Shown: positions 37,843-47,332, numbered from the stretch's first letter. The stretch is DNA of 64,000 nt from Siminovitchia fordii DSM 16014 = CIP 108821 (GCF_000374565.1 NZ_KB894689.1:1-64000); one strand, 5' to 3'. Numbers and translations are program-made. Notes: generated by a model not told the origin, from the letters alone.

Positions 37843-37859
37843 TTTTGCTAAAATAACCC

Positions 37860-37888
37860 TTGCCGTTCATAGTTTTTGCCTGTATAAT
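37860..37888 (+). promoter_or_regulatory. Promoter of the tetR-MFS pair
   Basis: TTGCCG (37860-37865), 17-bp spacer, TATAAT (37883-37888), 55 bases before the TetR start. CCGTT and AACGG half-sites (37863-37867, 37896-37900) flank the -10 and might be part of an operator. Confidence 0.65.
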
Positions 37889-37942
37889 TTTAAAAAACGG
37901 ATAAAACTTATTTTGTTTATTTGGTTTTGAAGGGGTAATCTA

Positions 37943-38506
37943 ATGAAAGATCGAATTATGCAGGCTTTTGTTGATGAAGTCAAAGATAAAGGAATTAAGT
38001 TTACAATGGATGATCTAGCAGGCAGGCTAGGCATCAGCAAACGCACTTTATATGAGAATTTTTCTTCAAAAGTTGAAATTCTGGAAGCTATTATCGAATT
38101 AACGATTACAGAATTTGATGAAAAAACAGAGGCGATTGTTGAGGATAGCAGTTTATCACTTTTAGAAAAGATAAAAGCGGCCATTATGGTTGTTCCGAAA
38201 TATGATGAGTTTTATGATTTACAAATACTGGAACAGATGAAAAAGTATTATCCCAAACAATGGGAAAGAATGAACCATTCTCTTTCCGAATGGGAAGCCT
38301 TAAAAAACTTGCTTGAACAGGGGATTGAGGAAGGTCTTATAAAAGAACAAAATGTAGAGTTGTTAATGCGGTTAGTCATCGATGCTACGAACCTTACATT
38401 GGACCGGCGTTTCATTTGGGAGAACAGAATAACCGTGGAAGAGGCAATGAATGGTATCGTGAATGTTCTATTATTTGGAATGGTTGAAAGAAATGCCGAG
38501 CCTTAG
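37943..38506 (+). CDS. TetR/AcrR family transcriptional regulator
   Basis: 187 residues. N-terminal HTH: FTMDDLAGRLGISKRTLYENFSSKVEILEAI. The remaining helices form the ligand-binding dimer domain. AAGGGG precedes ATG 37943. The MFS efflux gene follows at 84 bases in the same direction, so it probably regulates its own drug-export operon. Confidence 0.87.
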   Translation: MKDRIMQAFVDEVKDKGIKFTMDDLAGRLGISKRTLYENFSSKVEILEAIIELTITEFDEKTEAIVEDSSLSLLEKIKAAIMVVPKYDEFYDLQILEQMKKYYPKQWERMNHSLSEWEALKNLLEQGIEEGLIKEQNVELLMRLVIDATNLTLDRRFIWENRITVEEAMNGIVNVLLFGMVERNAEP

Positions 38507-38589
38507 TTTTTGTCTCGGCAATCAATCATATTTTTTTGAAAAAAACTTAAAAAACCTAAATAGTTTCCGTGTTTTATGGAGGTGCGAAA

Positions 38590-39816
38590 ATGAACTTTAT
38601 GAAGCAAATGAGCATGAAAAAAAGACTCGGATTAACGTTCGCGATCACCATTTTATTTCTAGATATGTTGCTATACAGCGTTATTATTCCGCTGACACCA
38701 TATTATGAAGAAAACTTCAAAGCTTCGCCAACTTTGATCGGCATTTTGTTTAGCAGCTATTCCATAACTTTATTGCTATGCACAACATACTTTGGAAAAT
38801 TGACAGATAAGATCGGCAGGAAAAAACCGATCGTCATTGGATTGATCGGAATGACTCTTTCGACTATTGTATTTGCGCATCCCGTAAATTTCGAAATCCT
38901 TATTCTCGCAAGAGCGTTGCAAGGCGTTGCTTCGGCAGCAACCTGGACGGCTTCGCTTGCCCTCCTTGCTGATATGTTCGTCAAAAAGGAACGGGCGATT
39001 GCTATGGGGCTTGCCATGACCAGTATGTCAGCAGGAACATTGCTAGGGGCGCCGATAGGGGGCTTTCTAATTGAATTTGGCGGGTATGCGACTCCGTTTT
39101 ATACAATTTCAGTGCTGATGATCGCTGTTATGATCCTGGCGGCTATCTATTTACAGGATGAACAGCGGCCGATTCTTCAGGAACCAAAGAAGGTTGTAGA
39201 CTTGTTAAGGCAGCGCGAGGTCATTTGGATCTTGACCATTATGGTGGTAAGTGAAGGAACGTTGACAATGCTGGAACCTATATTGCCGATTTATTTATCC
39301 GGTACCTTCACCGGAAATTCATTTTTCATTGGCCTGATGTTTGGAGTCATCACATTGGCTTATGGAATAATGGCCCCGGTATCGGGGTTTTTAATAGGTA
39401 AATATACTCCGAGCCGGGTTGTGCTGCTCGGTTTACTTCTTTCAGGGATCATCCTGCCATTCGTTGTTATCGCTAAATCTACCTTGCAAATGGTGCTTGC
39501 CCTATTGTTCTTAGGGGCAAGTATGGGACTCGCCGTTTCACCTACATTAACAATGCTCGGCAATACACAGGGAGACGGAGAAGAAAACTCCTATGGTGCG
39601 TTATATGGTTTATTCAACATATTTTTTGCTGTTGCAGCAATTATCGGGCCTTTTATGGGAGGGGTCCTGACGGATGCATTTACTTCGAAAGTCACCATTC
39701 TTATTGCGAGCGGGGCTATCCTGCTGTGCACATTCGGCCTATCTCTAACTAGAAAACAAAGTATGGGAAAAATGGAGTGCGCACCATCAGTAAATGCTGT
39801 TCATCGAATGGATTAA
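38590..39816 (+). CDS. MFS multidrug-type transporter
   Basis: 408-residue major facilitator with 12 predicted helices. Motif A is GKLTDKIGRKKP after helix 2; helix 5 has GTLLGAPIGGFLIE, resembling the antiporter motif C of drug exporters. ATG 38590 is preceded by GGAGGTG (38578-38584), which excludes the earlier frame start at 38569. Probably drug:proton antiport under the upstream TetR protein. Confidence 0.87.
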   Translation: MNFMKQMSMKKRLGLTFAITILFLDMLLYSVIIPLTPYYEENFKASPTLIGILFSSYSITLLLCTTYFGKLTDKIGRKKPIVIGLIGMTLSTIVFAHPVNFEILILARALQGVASAATWTASLALLADMFVKKERAIAMGLAMTSMSAGTLLGAPIGGFLIEFGGYATPFYTISVLMIAVMILAAIYLQDEQRPILQEPKKVVDLLRQREVIWILTIMVVSEGTLTMLEPILPIYLSGTFTGNSFFIGLMFGVITLAYGIMAPVSGFLIGKYTPSRVVLLGLLLSGIILPFVVIAKSTLQMVLALLFLGASMGLAVSPTLTMLGNTQGDGEENSYGALYGLFNIFFAVAAIIGPFMGGVLTDAFTSKVTILIASGAILLCTFGLSLTRKQSMGKMECAPSVNAVHRMD

Positions 39817-39821
39817 GCCTT

Positions 39822-39862
39822 AAAAGAGATTTGGACGGATTGATCGTCCAAATCTCTTTTCT
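39822..39862. terminator. Bidirectional terminator between MFS and ABC genes
   Basis: Perfect 16-bp stem AAAAGAGATTTGGACG (39822-39837) / CGTCCAAATCTCTTTT (39845-39860). Confidence 0.93.
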
Positions 39863-39863
39863 G

Positions 39864-40550
39864 TTATATTGATGCCTTTTTAAGCAATAAAAAGGAGGCA
39901 GCCATATTAATGAGAATGAGCGGCAGCAACCAATAGGAAAGCTCGGCTGCTGTTTGGGATAATAGCCACTGGAAAATGTCCGACCAAACGTGATAATGAT
40001 GAAACAACAGGACAACAATACTCCCTGCTAGCAAAGTAGACAACGATAATATCAGTATACCTTTTCCGCCATAACGTCGAGCAAAGCTTGAAATGAAAAA
40101 TCCAAGAAAGAACAAAAAGGCTGCTAAAATCATAAACATGGGCAACTTTTCAAGGAAATTGGTTCCATCATTTAAATAAGGAAAGTAGAAAAAGTGGAAT
40201 CTGTTTCCCCAACCATTGCTGATATATTCGATATAAGAAAAAACACCTAGTAAAGCACCGATAGTAAAGCTTGTTGCCAGGCCCATCAAAACTGTACCGA
40301 AAAAATAATCTTTTCGCGTGATAGACATCCCGATGGCAAATGGAAAGGACTGTGCGACCACAATGATTCCAAGCACAAGCGCGTATACAAGAATGGATGT
40401 TACCCCACCTGAATAGAATTTTTCATCATTATTGATTAGTAAACTGACAAGCAGGTTGACCAAAAAGCTTGAAGATAGAATGAGTGAAGGGATATAGAAC
40501 CAGCCCCATTTATCCTTTATATGAATGTTTACAACACTTTGGATATTCAT
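39864..40550 (-). CDS. ABC transporter permease
   Basis: 228-residue membrane protein with six hydrophobic segments, third gene of the minus-strand gntR-ABC operon. No strong family signature beyond an ABC-2-like topology (SIVVLLFHHYHVW loop; C-terminal LLPLILINMAASFLLL). It overlaps the ATPase gene by 4 bases, indicating coupling. Confidence 0.75.
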   Translation of the reverse strand: MNIQSVVNIHIKDKWGWFYIPSLILSSSFLVNLLVSLLINNDEKFYSGGVTSILVYALVLGIIVVAQSFPFAIGMSITRKDYFFGTVLMGLATSFTIGALLGVFSYIEYISNGWGNRFHFFYFPYLNDGTNFLEKLPMFMILAAFLFFLGFFISSFARRYGGKGILILSLSTLLAGSIVVLLFHHYHVWSDIFQWLLSQTAAELSYWLLPLILINMAASFLLLKKASI

Positions 40551-41443
40551 TTGGCCATCACTCCTTTTTGGTTGCGTTTCCCAGTCGTCAAATGTACGAT
40601 TAACTGCTGTAATGAAACCGGCGTTACTTCAAGACCATATGTTTCGGCTTGCTTTTGTCCGGAATCATGTTCAGCCCGAATGACAGTAGCTGAAAGCAAT
40701 CCTCCGAAGGGTTCCTGATGGACAACCTCTTTTCCAGCCAGGAATGTTTCTACTTGGGCCGCTTTGCCAGTAACCGTGTAAGCCATTCCCCTAAGCTCTT
40801 CAGCGTCTTGGTCAATTATAAGCTTACCGTCACCAATCACTAACACATGCTCAAGCAAGTTACTGACCTCATCAATAAGATGGGATGAAAGGATCACCGT
40901 TCGCGGATTTTCTACATAATCCTCCATTAACCGATCGTAAAAAACACCTCGGGAAACCGCATCAAGCCCTAAATAAGGTTCATCGAATACGGTCAGAGGC
41001 GAACGGCTTGCAAGGCCGACAACAATGCCGACTGCAGAGAGCATTCCGCGTGACAGCTTTTTAATCCTCTTCTTTAAGGGCAGGTTGAAATCGTTTATAA
41101 GCGAGTGGGCAAAATCAGCATCCCAATTTGGAAAAAGGGATTTGGACACATCCAATACATCTTTGACTGTAAAATTAACCGGGTATTGCTGGCTTTCTTT
41201 TATAAAGCAGATTTGCCTGAGTACATTTCTATTTTCATAAGGTTTTTCACCGAAAACCTTTATGTCACCGCTTGTGGGGAAAATTTGTGCTGTAATCATT
41301 TTCATCAATGTGGTTTTACCGGCGCCATTCCTTCCGAGAAGACCATATATTTTATTTTTTTGAATTGAAACATTAATGTTTTGTACAGCTTTAAAGCTAC
41401 CGTATGATTTCTCCAATTGTTTTATCTCGATTACTTGCTCCAT
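40547..41443 (-). CDS. ABC transporter ATP-binding protein
   Basis: 298-residue ATPase. Walker A GRNGAGKTT at about residues 37-45, degenerate signature LSRGM in place of LSGGQ, Walker B LTVFDEP, and H-loop SSHLIDE. It resembles YtrB/YhcH-type exporters controlled by small GntR regulators. It abuts the gntR gene (shared base at 41443) and overlaps the permease gene. Confidence 0.9.
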   Translation of the reverse strand: MEQVIEIKQLEKSYGSFKAVQNINVSIQKNKIYGLLGRNGAGKTTLMKMITAQIFPTSGDIKVFGEKPYENRNVLRQICFIKESQQYPVNFTVKDVLDVSKSLFPNWDADFAHSLINDFNLPLKKRIKKLSRGMLSAVGIVVGLASRSPLTVFDEPYLGLDAVSRGVFYDRLMEDYVENPRTVILSSHLIDEVSNLLEHVLVIGDGKLIIDQDAEELRGMAYTVTGKAAQVETFLAGKEVVHQEPFGGLLSATVIRAEHDSGQKQAETYGLEVTPVSLQQLIVHLTTGKRNQKGVMAK

Positions 41444-41811
41444 TATTCTTCATCTCCTCTCCGAATCATTTCGGTCAATTGATCAGTTGTGATTCCAAGT
41501 TTTTTCGCTTCATGGATCATCGTAACAACATATTGCTCAAAAAAATGCTCTTTTCTTTTTTCAATCACTTTTGCTCTTGCTCCTTCCGCTACAAACATGC
41601 CAATCCCTCGTTTTTTATAGAGAATTCCTTCGTCCACCAACAAATTGACTCCTTTAGCGGCAGTAGCAGGATTGATTTTATAAAATGCTGCAAACTGATT
41701 TGTAGAGGGTACTTGAGATTCTTCAGCTAATCCGCCCGAAATAATATCATCTTCGATTCTCTCGGCAATTTGAATAAAAATAGGGCGCCCATCATCAATT
41801 AAATTACTCAC
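41443..41811 (-). CDS. GntR family transcriptional regulator, YtrA type
   Basis: 122-residue short GntR protein: winged helix with RPIFIQIAERIEDDIISGGL and TNQFAAFYKINPATAAKGVNLLVDEGILYKKRGIGMFV, followed by a two-helix dimerisation tail. YtrA-type regulators repress adjacent ABC genes and in Bacillus often respond to cell-wall antibiotics. A long palindrome lies just upstream of the start. Confidence 0.9.
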   Translation of the reverse strand: MSNLIDDGRPIFIQIAERIEDDIISGGLAEESQVPSTNQFAAFYKINPATAAKGVNLLVDEGILYKKRGIGMFVAEGARAKVIEKRKEHFFEQYVVTMIHEAKKLGITTDQLTEMIRRGDEE

Positions 41812-41827
41812 TGCTTCACCACCATAT

Positions 41828-41853
41828 TGGTTAGTTACTTATGTAACTAACCA
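41828..41853. promoter_or_regulatory. YtrA-type operator palindrome
   Basis: Perfect inverted repeat GGTTAGTTAC (41829-41838) / GTAACTAACC (41843-41852), extended by one T-A pair, with a 4-base centre. It is 17 bases upstream of the gntR start on the minus strand. Confidence 0.8.
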
Positions 41854-41981
41854 TATAACGATTGTAATGAAAAGTCAATGCAAACCAGCAAAATATTTGA
41901 AAATAGGCGAAGTCATAAGTGGGAAAGCTCCGTAATAAAATGAATAGATGCAGGGGTTTTCGAACAAAGGGGGAGAACATC

Positions 41982-42764
41982 ATGATGGTACTGGGCGGCA
42001 TGGCTGCCTGGAATATGCCGCTTCTGATCATCCTTGCGTGCATATCGGCAATGTATTGCTTTTGGGCAAAAAAACATCCAGACGTAAGGTTCAGTCATTT
42101 TTATTTGTTTCATGCGGGGATTGGATTGTTCTACTTGTTAATTGGCAGCCCACTGTATGTAATCAGTCATTTCTCATTTAGTACACATATGCTGCAAATG
42201 AGTATTCTTTATTTTTTTGTATCACCTCTCCTTTTGCTCGGGATGCCCGGAAGGATAGGACAAAGATGGAAAAAGCGAAACATATCATCATTTTCAGCCC
42301 TCATCATTTTCTCAACATTATTCTTTCTGTATCATTTACCGCAAGTTCTTCCATTTCTTTATAAAAATCCGGTTATCCATACAAGCTTCATACTTTTCCT
42401 GTTTGCTCTGTCTTTCCTGATGTGGCTTCCTGTCATTACACCCGGTTCAGGACCAAAGCGATATTCTTGGTGGAGCAGTATTTTATTAATGCCAGCTTGT
42501 CTGTTGCTTATATTGAATGGATTAATAGATGGGCAGAATACCAGTCCATTGTTCACTCAGCTTATGCTAAAATTATGTATTCCTGCCGATCAGGGAGGAG
42601 CTTTGCTTCCTTTTCAAATCAATGCAAAAGTCGATCAAGTTTTTGGCGGCCTTTTGATGCTCGCACTTCATAAACTCAGTTTGCTGGCGGCAATACGTCT
42701 TGGGAGCCAAAGGACGAGTCCGGAAAACCTAAAATTAAAACCGTCACTCCACAGGATGGAATGA
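41982..42764 (+). CDS. ctaG: Cytochrome c oxidase assembly factor CtaG
   Basis: 260-residue multi-pass membrane protein of the Caa3_CtaG family (PF09678), involved in making an active caa3 oxidase. About seven hydrophobic segments. Conserved His-containing stretches include FLYHLPQVLPF and VFGGLLMLALHKL. ATG 41982 is chosen because AAGGGGGAG lies at 41967-41975. It stands alone, divergent from the YtrA operon; other cta genes are not in the window. Confidence 0.82.
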   Translation: MMVLGGMAAWNMPLLIILACISAMYCFWAKKHPDVRFSHFYLFHAGIGLFYLLIGSPLYVISHFSFSTHMLQMSILYFFVSPLLLLGMPGRIGQRWKKRNISSFSALIIFSTLFFLYHLPQVLPFLYKNPVIHTSFILFLFALSFLMWLPVITPGSGPKRYSWWSSILLMPACLLLILNGLIDGQNTSPLFTQLMLKLCIPADQGGALLPFQINAKVDQVFGGLLMLALHKLSLLAAIRLGSQRTSPENLKLKPSLHRME

Positions 42765-42774
42765 CGGTTTTTTC
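42737..42774. terminator. Bidirectional terminator between ctaG and MMPL genes
   Basis: AAAACCGTCA (42737-42746) pairs with TGACGGTTTT (42762-42771); A- and T-runs on both sides. Confidence 0.9.
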
Positions 42775-42779
42775 ATACT

Positions 42780-44912
42780 TTAAGTAGCTTCTTTACTTTT
42801 GACTGTTCGTTTCGGCCAAAAGCTCCATTTGCCAAGGAGCATCAAAATAGCTGGTATGAGGAGCGGACGAACAATAAATGTATCGATCAAAATCCCCAAA
42901 GCCATGATGAAACCGAACAATTTTAATTCATAGATAGGCATCGTTGCCAGGACAAGGAAGGTTGCAGCCAAAATCAATCCTGCGGAACTGATGACACCGC
43001 CTGTTCGATCGACGCCTCTTCTGACAGCATCAGCAAACGGTATTAATCTCATTTCTTCGCGTATCCTTGCAATTAGCATGATCGAATAATCCACGCCAAG
43101 TGCGATGAGGAACACTAAAGCGTACAGCGGAATTCGATAGCTGATGGAATCCAGGCCCAGGAAGATTTTAAACAGCAATAGTGATAGGCCAATTGTTGCT
43201 GCGTAAGAGAGCAGGATGGTCCCCATCATATAGATAGGTGCGACAACGGAACGGGTTTGCAGTCCCAACATGATGGAGATCAGGACGATCATCAATACCA
43301 TGACCACGAGGGTGTCACGTTTATTGATGTCTCTGAGATCAGCATTTTTTGCACTTTCACCTGCAACGAACAGCTCAGTGTCCGTCAAACCAGCGTCTTT
43401 TAAAATTTCATTGCTTTTTCCGCGAATAGTGTTAACAGTATCCAGCGCTTCAGATTCATATGGATTTCCTTTGAAAATCAATGAAAGTTTGGCGCTTTTT
43501 CCGTCTTCAGACAACGGGTGGCCTTGCGCAGTCACCTGGTCAACACCTTTGATGTTCTCAAGATTCTTAATCGCAGACTGCAAACCCTGCATGTCAAGCT
43601 TTTGATCAGATACAAAAAGCAGAGTTCCCGGTGCCAAACTTCCCTCAGAAAAATCTTTCCCGAGTTGCTCATAGCCAATCCGTGAAGACAAGTCTTCAGG
43701 GAAGGAGGCAATTAAATCATATGACTCTTCTATTTTCGTCATATTCCATGCCGCAAGTGCCAAAAGAAGAGTGATCGGGATGAGAAACGCAACCGGACGT
43801 TTGGTCACCTTGTTGGCAATTTTCCCCCAAATTGTTTTCTTCTCAGCTTTTTCATCCCCATACTTTGGAATGACCGGCCAAAAGGCTTTTCTGCCTGTCA
43901 ATGCGAATAAGGCCGGCAAGAGAGTCAACCCTGCGATCAGCATGAAGGCTGCTGCAATCGCAAACGCGGGAGCAAAATTCCGATAAGGCTCATATAAAGC
44001 GAAAAACAAAGTGGCTACCCCAAGAACAATCGTACTTCCGCTGAAAAAGATAGGCTCTTTTACATGGCGCATTGTTTCGCGCATAGCCGAATCTTTTTGT
44101 TCATGGGTACGGAGTTCCTCGCGATAACGGGAGAATATGAGCAGCGAATAATCGGTTACTACCGCAAATAAAAGGATAGTCATGATTGAAACAGCCTGAC
44201 TGTCAATAGTAAACAATTCAGCCTTCGTAGCTAGCCCGATCACTTTGTCTACAACCGTGTAAACAATGGCGGCACCAATAAGCGGAATTAGAGTCAACAG
44301 CGGCGAACGGTAGATGAATAGCAGCAATACCAAAATCAATCCGACAGTTGACAGCAATAGGACAATATCTGCACGGCTGAACAGTTCAACTGCGTCTGCT
44401 GCAATGCCAGCCGGTCCTGTCCAAGATACCTTTACATCATCATCTACGGTAATCTGCTTTTTGATTTGATCTACTGCTCCATGTAAATCCTTGCTCTCAA
44501 GGTTCTCAGGCAGCGTGATGGGAAGGAAGAATGTCCTCTTATTTTCAGAGAGAAACGAATTTCTGACTTCCGGGGGCATGTTGGATAATGGAATTATCTC
44601 GATGTCTCCGTATTTTTTATCCACCTTCAGATCCTCGGCCTGCTGGGCAAACATTAATATCTCATCATCCGACAGGCCGCTTTCTTTGGAAAAAACAGCA
44701 AACAGCGGCAGTCCACCGTCATCAGGGAAATACTTTTCCAACTGGTGGTCGGCGATGATAGATTCGGCATCCGGGGGGAGACCTGCATTTTTATTCCCAG
44801 ACACAAAATCCTTGGCACCGGGTGCAAAGCTTGACAATATGCCAGCCAAAGCCACCCATATAATAAGTGAAAACCACCAGAGACGATTTCCTTTTAATAA
44901 TCCATCAGACAT
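42780..44912 (-). CDS. MMPL family RND-type transporter
   Basis: 710-residue exporter with an internal duplication, each half having one helix, a large extracytoplasmic loop and five or six helices. The proton-relay helices carry FAVVTDYSLLIFSRYREEL in repeat 1 and ALGVDYSIMLIARIREEM in repeat 2. Actinobacterial MmpL proteins export lipids and siderophores; B. subtilis YdfJ is a similar uncharacterised protein. The gene overlaps the upstream membrane-protein gene by one base and shares its promoter region, which has an HssR-like box. Confidence 0.88.
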   Translation of the reverse strand: MSDGLLKGNRLWWFSLIIWVALAGILSSFAPGAKDFVSGNKNAGLPPDAESIIADHQLEKYFPDDGGLPLFAVFSKESGLSDDEILMFAQQAEDLKVDKKYGDIEIIPLSNMPPEVRNSFLSENKRTFFLPITLPENLESKDLHGAVDQIKKQITVDDDVKVSWTGPAGIAADAVELFSRADIVLLLSTVGLILVLLLFIYRSPLLTLIPLIGAAIVYTVVDKVIGLATKAELFTIDSQAVSIMTILLFAVVTDYSLLIFSRYREELRTHEQKDSAMRETMRHVKEPIFFSGSTIVLGVATLFFALYEPYRNFAPAFAIAAAFMLIAGLTLLPALFALTGRKAFWPVIPKYGDEKAEKKTIWGKIANKVTKRPVAFLIPITLLLALAAWNMTKIEESYDLIASFPEDLSSRIGYEQLGKDFSEGSLAPGTLLFVSDQKLDMQGLQSAIKNLENIKGVDQVTAQGHPLSEDGKSAKLSLIFKGNPYESEALDTVNTIRGKSNEILKDAGLTDTELFVAGESAKNADLRDINKRDTLVVMVLMIVLISIMLGLQTRSVVAPIYMMGTILLSYAATIGLSLLLFKIFLGLDSISYRIPLYALVFLIALGVDYSIMLIARIREEMRLIPFADAVRRGVDRTGGVISSAGLILAATFLVLATMPIYELKLFGFIMALGILIDTFIVRPLLIPAILMLLGKWSFWPKRTVKSKEAT

Positions 44913-45313
44913 TATTGTTTCCCCTCTTTCTCAATAAGGAAGGTCACAAAAATAAATAGGGCAAAGCTGATCAGAAGAATGGACCCGCCGACGATATAAA
45001 AAATCAGAGAAAAACTTTTATTCACTCCGAACGGCTGGATGAATTGAAACCACATACCAGCTGTCAAACCGATCGAACCGGTTATGGCCGTCCAACCGTG
45101 GAATGTGACCAATTTTTTTGCCCGCACTTTGAATATCCTGTAAAAAGCTCCCCATGCAAACATCGATAACCAGCCTACCAAGAGAATATGCGCGTGAACC
45201 GGGCGGAATGCATAAGATCCTGCACCCGCCATATGCGAACCCAAGACTGTTCCTATTAAACCGAAAATCGATGCAATTCGAATGAAACGGATACTCCATC
45301 TTTCTTGTGACAT
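44912..45313 (-). CDS. Small four-helix membrane protein resembling haem-copper oxidase subunit I helices
   Basis: 133 residues with four predicted helices. The FRPVHAHILLVGWLSMFAWGAFYRIF segment holds two histidines spaced as in haem-ligating helices of NorB/cbb3-type oxidases, so haem or copper binding is conceivable. No catalytic core is present, and I do not know its function. GGAGGAAT serves the ATG at 45313. It forms a two-gene operon with MMPL, and its promoter carries the HssR-like direct repeat. Confidence 0.6.
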   Translation of the reverse strand: MSQERWSIRFIRIASIFGLIGTVLGSHMAGAGSYAFRPVHAHILLVGWLSMFAWGAFYRIFKVRAKKLVTFHGWTAITGSIGLTAGMWFQFIQPFGVNKSFSLIFYIVGGSILLISFALFIFVTFLIEKEGKQ

Positions 45314-45362
45314 CGTAGATTCCTCCTGCTTTGTTCATGTTATATGCCTATCTTAATAATGC

Positions 45363-45382
45363 AACATGAACGCAAGATGAAC
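45363..45382 (-). promoter_or_regulatory. HssR-like direct repeat upstream of the MMPL operon
   Basis: On the minus strand: GTTCATCTT-GC-GTTCATGTT. The published HssR box, as I recall it, is GTTCATATT-N2-GTTCATATT; each half here differs at one base. Centre-to-centre spacing is 11 bp, one helical turn. A TATAAC -10-like hexamer lies downstream toward the gene (rc of about 45340-45345). Confidence 0.65.
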
Positions 45383-45550
45383 GGAAGGTTACAAACTGTT
45401 TTTTGCTATCTTCTTAATGAAAGCAGGGATCAGGACAGTTGATAAAAATCATCCCTGGTAAGATGTCAAACTCAATATACAGGATTTTATAGGAAATAGA
45501 GAATGATTTCATAAGGAATATTTTAGCTGTTTAAAAGAGGAGGGGAAAAA

Positions 45551-45949
45551 GTGGGAAAGGTTGTCGGGTTTGAATTAAACAGTCAGGAACCGGAAAAAGC
45601 TGCAAAATTTTATTCAACTGTCTTTGGATGGGAAGTTTCTGAGCCAAAATAGGATTATTGGACAGTTACAGCGGGCGGTGGTAATAGAGAGACCGGAATC
45701 GTAGGCGGGATAAGTAAAGGGCCCCATGATTATCCACATGGGACACGCATTCAAATAGAGGTTGATTTAATAGAGGCTGCCATCTCCAAAGCAATAGACA
45801 ATGGTCCAACGGTGGTTAGAGATAAAATGGAATTTGATAATTTTTTTCTTGCCTATTTAGTTGACCCTACGGGGATTGGTTTTGGTCTTATGCAAAAAAA
45901 TAAAGTCAAAGTTGCAGGGAAATCTTTTCCCTGCAAGCTTTTAGATTAA
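45551..45949 (+). pseudogene. VOC (glyoxalase/bleomycin-resistance) family protein, interrupted by a TAG stop
   Basis: Reading from GTG 45551 (GAGGAGGGG at 45537-45545) gives a 132-codon VOC-fold protein with ELNSQEPEKAAKFYSTVFGW, GGISKGPHDYPHGTRIQIEV and LVDPTGIGFGLMQ. The frame is uninterrupted except for an in-frame TAG at 45650-45652, where relatives have Trp (EPxWDYWTV). A single TGG to TAG change explains it. The rest of the frame is intact, so the lesion is recent or a sequencing error. The gene ends in the terminator shared with hssS. Confidence 0.82.
45912..45942. terminator. Terminator between VOC pseudogene and hssS
   Basis: TTGCAGGGAAA (45912-45922) pairs with TTTCCCTGCAA (45926-45936), 3-base loop, T-rich on both strands. 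Confidence 0.85.
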
Positions 45950-45952
45950 TCA

Positions 45953-47332
45953 TCATGCCTTGGGCAAATTCACTGCAAATGTCATGCCTTGATCCAAATT
46001 TCTTTGGGCATGAATGGTACCGCCGTGCAGTTGGACGATTTGCTGTACGATAGGAAGTCCAAGTCCTGTTCCAGGAATTTCTTTAGTCCTTGATTCATCC
46101 ACCCGGTAAAAGCGGTCAAAGATCCGCTCCAAATGTTCCTCATCTATTCCAATGCCGCTGTCACAAAAGGAAACGGCCAGTTGATCTTTCCGGTTAGTCA
46201 GTGAAATGTCTATAGTGCCGCCTGCCTCGGTATATTTTAAAGCATTGGATAAAAGGTTTTCCCACACTTTTTCAAGGAAAGACGGATCACCAAGGAATTT
46301 TGCTTCGTCTAAATACATGGACAAAGAAATTCCTTTTTCCTCCATAAGCCATCTGTACCTCAAGGTAACTTCCTTGATTTGCTTATCAAGCCTAAAGGCT
46401 TCCTTTCGGAGCGGGGAGGCAAGCTGATCCAGCGAAGTGAGAAGCATGAGCTGTTTTGTCAACGAAGAAAGCCGTTCCGTTTCCGACTGGATCACTTTAG
46501 CATAATTTTTCCTCTCCACCTCTGGAACGCTACTGTCCATTAACAGCTCAGCATATCCTTTTATATTTAAAAGCGGAGACTGGAAGTCATGTGATACATC
46601 GCTGATGAATTCTTTGCGGATTCGGTCGTTCTCACTCAATCGCACCGTCATGTGTTGAAAACTTTTGGCGAGTTGCCCGATTTCATCCCGCCGATTAATA
46701 TCCAACTCAGGGGAAAATTGCTCCTCACCCACTTTTTTGGCAGCTTCGGTTAATTTTGTAATCGGATCTATGAGCTTTTTGGCTACGATTAACATGACCA
46801 GTACACTGATGATTGCCATGACGATGACCATTCCGCCCAGCAAATAATGTACCTCTGTAAAAAGAAATTTGATGTCGGGACGAAGGAAAAGGGCATAGTC
46901 AGCTCCATTATAGCTGAAAGGCACTCCAACCGTATTTGCCAGCTCGTCCGAGAAGAAACCAGTGACAAATGTTTCGGTCGGAAAATCCCTCATTCCGTGA
47001 TATACACGCCCATTCAAGACCTGGCTGACGGCTTCCTGAGAAAGGTTGTTAACGCGAAAAGGCGCTCCATATTGAATCGTTTCTTTCTTCTTGTTTACAA
47101 CATAAATTTTATAACCTGTTGCAGATTGGGTTTGGAGAAATTCGTTCAAATCCAGATTTTTTTCAGACTCAATGAAGGAAGCCAATGATAAAGCAATTTC
47201 CATATTTTTTTCATCATTTTTTCCTTTTAAAAGCTGGTGATAAAATGTGTTGACAGCTAGAAAAGCGACGAGAGCGCTCATGATCATCGTTCCGAGTGTA
47301 AAGACAACGAATTTGCCATAAAGAGATTTCAT
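45953..47332 (-). CDS. hssS: Sensor histidine kinase, HssS-like
   Basis: 459-residue membrane kinase, close to the ~457 residues of Staphylococcus HssS. Helix 1 at 8-30, extracytoplasmic sensor about 31-160, helix 2 at 164-186, HAMP, then the H-box SDVSHDFQSPLLNIKGYAELL with His248, which resembles the unusual HssS H-box. ATP-binding boxes: ENLLSNALKYT, DSGIGI and GTGLGLPIV. HssRS senses haem and induces an efflux pump. It overlaps hssR by 4 bases. No hrtAB genes are adjacent. Confidence 0.82.
   Translation of the reverse strand: MKSLYGKFVVFTLGTMIMSALVAFLAVNTFYHQLLKGKNDEKNMEIALSLASFIESEKNLDLNEFLQTQSATGYKIYVVNKKKETIQYGAPFRVNNLSQEAVSQVLNGRVYHGMRDFPTETFVTGFFSDELANTVGVPFSYNGADYALFLRPDIKFLFTEVHYLLGGMVIVMAIISVLVMLIVAKKLIDPITKLTEAAKKVGEEQFSPELDINRRDEIGQLAKSFQHMTVRLSENDRIRKEFISDVSHDFQSPLLNIKGYAELLMDSSVPEVERKNYAKVIQSETERLSSLTKQLMLLTSLDQLASPLRKEAFRLDKQIKEVTLRYRWLMEEKGISLSMYLDEAKFLGDPSFLEKVWENLLSNALKYTEAGGTIDISLTNRKDQLAVSFCDSGIGIDEEHLERIFDRFYRVDESRTKEIPGTGLGLPIVQQIVQLHGGTIHAQRNLDQGMTFAVNLPKA

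Noticed and set aside
45650-45652. TAG as a recoded (pyrrolysine or readthrough) codon in the VOC gene
   Set aside because: No supporting element, and the family has Trp at this place, so a simple TGG to TAG mutation is the better explanation.
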